DNA from: Dunaliella salina
Lineage: Eukaryota; Chlorophyta; Chlorophyceae; Chlamydomonadales; Dunaliellaceae
Length of the DNA stretch: 20,432 nt
Assembly: GCA_002284615.2 (NCBI GenBank)
Contig: MU069537.1
Location: 6,962 to 27,393 of the forward strand
Direction: 5' to 3'
The translations under genes and the position numbers were made by a program. The notes below the pieces were generated by a model, which had not been told where the DNA came from, did no database searches, and worked only from the letters and a program-made list of their open reading frames with translations. Below, in pieces: positions 10,601-13,600 of the stretch. The number at the start of each line of letters is the position of its first letter. Within the stretch, counting starts at the first letter, position 1.

Positions 10601-13600
10601 TGCATGGACACTGCAGGCATGTGATGCTGCGGACACTGCACGGACACTGCAGACAAGTGACGCTGCAGACACTGCACGGACACTGCAGACATGTGACGCT
10701 GCAGACATTCAAGCGAGCACCACTGACGAGACTGGTCCCCCAGACTAAAGCTGGTCCATCAAACTAACACTGTCACTACACTAGCTGGTCCCCCAAGTGA
10801 ACACTGCAGCACACATGCTGTTCCCTTAGGAAGACCCTGCCACACACGCCCATCCCTCAACAAAGACTGCAAACAATCGGATCAAACACCGTTGCAACCC
10901 AAGCACTGTTGTTACACAAGTACTTCATACCAAATCCCAAAAGGAGGCGCAGCCTACCTCGTGCTAAAAGACAAAAAAAAGGAACTGAGAGGCGAGCACC
11001 ACTGTCGCACGAGCACTGCAGCTCATCATTGCAGCGCCCCGTTGACAGCAGAGGCCTTGCCAGCGTGCTCCCTGCCTGACAACGCGCAACAATCCACCAA
11101 ACAAACACCGCTGCAACCCAAGCACCGCTGTGGCTAGAGCACCACTATGGCTCAAGCACCATTCTAGCGCCAACAAACAATGCTGCAACCCAAGCACCGA
11201 CTGCTGTGGCTTGAGCACCACTGTAGCGCCAACAAACAACGCTGCAACCCAAGCACCGACCGCTGTGGCTTGAGCACCACCATGGCTCAAGCACCATTGT
11301 AGCGCCAACAAACACTGCTGCAACCCAAAAACCGCTGTAACTCAAGCACCACAATGGCTCAAGCACCATTGTAGCACCAACAAACACCGCTGCAACCCAA
11401 GCGCAGATGTGAAGCAAGCACCACTGTGGCTCAAGCACCATTGTAACGCCAACAAACACCGCTGCAACCCAAGCAACGCTGTGGCTTGAGCACCATTATG
11501 GCTCAAGCACCATTGTAGCGCCAACAAGCACCGCTGCAACCCAAGCACCGCTGTAGCTTGAGCACCACTGTGGCTTTCCACTGCTGCGCAAATAAACACC
11601 ACAGCAATGTTATCGCCCTTGTGACTCAAGCACCACTGAGACTCAACACCGCAGCGCAAACAAAGTGCAAACAAACACCGCTGCAACGTTAGCACTGCTG
11701 TGACTCAAGCACCACCGTGGCTCACCACTGCAGCGTGCAATTGACGGCAGGAGCCTTGCCTGCCCTTCTCTCCGCCTGCAGACGCAAAACAGTCCACCAA
11801 ACAAACTCTGCTGCAACCCAAACAAGCGCCGCTTGCCTCAAGCACTAAAATGGCTCAACACTGCAGCACGCCATGAATGGCGGGGGCCTTGCTCGCACTG
11901 CTCTCCGCCTGCCAGCGTGCAACACTCCACCAAACAAGCATCGCCACAATCCCAGCACCACTGCAGCACGGCATTGACAGCAGGGGCTTTGCCGGCCCTG
12001 CTCTCTGCCTGCCAGTGCGCAAGAATTCACCATATAAACACAGCTGCAACCCAAACAAGCACCGCTGGGCCTCGAGCACCACTGTGGCTCACCACTGCAG
12101 CGCGCCGTTGACGGCGGGTGCCTTGCTCGCACTGCTCTCCGCCTGCCAGCGGGCCATCTCGAGCGTCCAGTCCTGGTCGTTGGACTCCAAGAACAACTGC
12201 AGCTCCTTGCTATCCTTCAAGACTGGGTGGGAAGCAACCTTGCTCAAGAACACCTGCAAATTGAGCATGCATAAGGAGACCAGGAGAACTGGGTGGACTG
12301 CAGCTCTTTACTGTCCTCCAGCACTGGGTGGGAGGCAAACTTGCTCAAGAACACCTGCATGTTATACAGGCACAAAGGGACCTGGAGAACTGGGGGGGCC
12401 GCAGCCCCCAATGATCCTTCTGCACGGGGTGGGAGGCAACCTTGCTCAAGAACACCTCCCATGTTATGCATGCACAAGGGGACCCAGGAAAACTGGTTTG
12501 GCTGCAGCTTTTTACTGTCCTTCAAGACTGGGTGTGAGGAGACCTTGCTCAAGGACATCTGCACATCAAGCATGCACAAGGACACTAAAAGAATTGGGTG
12601 GGCTGCAGCTCCTCACTGCCCTTGAACACTGGGTGAGAGGCAACCTCCCAGACCTTGCTCAAGAACACCTATGCATCAAGCATGCACAAGGACACCAAAA
12701 AGACTGGGTGGGTTGCAGCTCCTTGCAGCAGCTCATGAGCCTTTCTAGTTGTAATGCTGTAGACCTGAGCTGGTTGTCTGCCTTACTATTTGTAAAACAC
12801 GCAGTAATTGATTTTTCAATTGTAAGAAACACAATCAAAAATGAAAAGTTATATTTTAAAAAGTAATTGGGTCGACCCTGAACCGCTGGCTTGGGAAGGA
12901 TCTTGAGGATCAAATTCACGGAAGCCGAGCATGTCCGCTAAGGCCTTTCCTGCACATGGAGCTCCAGTTGACAACTACCAGCATGCAGAATCCCTTCAAA
13001 AGTTGCAATTTGTTTTTGTCTGCTCCAAGAGGGCCCAGATGTTCTGTCAAATGCAGAATCCCGTTTTTGGTGCTAACGCCTGATCTCAGATTGTTTGCAG
13101 GCATGAACACTGTTCTGGTCCAGCACCGACCTTGACATGACATTATCCTAACAATCATCAAATGTTCAAAATATACCTTGCAGCAATTCGCAGGCCACCT
13201 ACCCACAAACCATGACTACCAAGAAAAAAGAAAAAAACTACGTAGAAAAACTACGTAGGCAGAGGAACTCTCCCTACATCAATTAAGGAAAAGGAGACAC
13301 ATTGGCTCAAAAAAGAGCCGTGTGCCCCCTCCACCACAACGTGGTATGAAAAAGAGAAAGCTAATGTGGATCTGGAGGAGGTGCTCACTAGAAGCACCTG
13401 CCTCTAGAACCTGGCTGTGGGAAGTATTCTTGTTTTCACTAGCGCGGCGTATGGTGACTAGTTTGTGGGCATATTGAACAGAATGGGCATGAAGTTGTTG
13501 AGCAAGCTTCGTGGCACGCTACCATCACTGCACCACCACTTGCCTGTAGAATTTGACACAACTGCAGGATAAGATTCTGAGACAACTGGAGCTTCTGCAT

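Noticed and set aside
10316..10712. Cys-rich open frames of 112-130 codons on the minus strand (and 126 on the plus)
   Set aside because: They are translations of the 36-bp CTGCAG array, open in several frames at once.
11877..12866. Longest open frame in the window (329 codons, plus strand)
   Set aside because: It runs antisense through the recognised exon 12093-12253 and its two ladders. Its internal repetition (about 34 residues) is the 101-bp ladder; no family motif is present.
13304..13319. GGCTC-AAAAAA-GAGCC stem, like a bacterial terminator
   Set aside because: The DNA is clearly eukaryotic and the stem is only 5 bp within an intron; a chance occurrence is likely.
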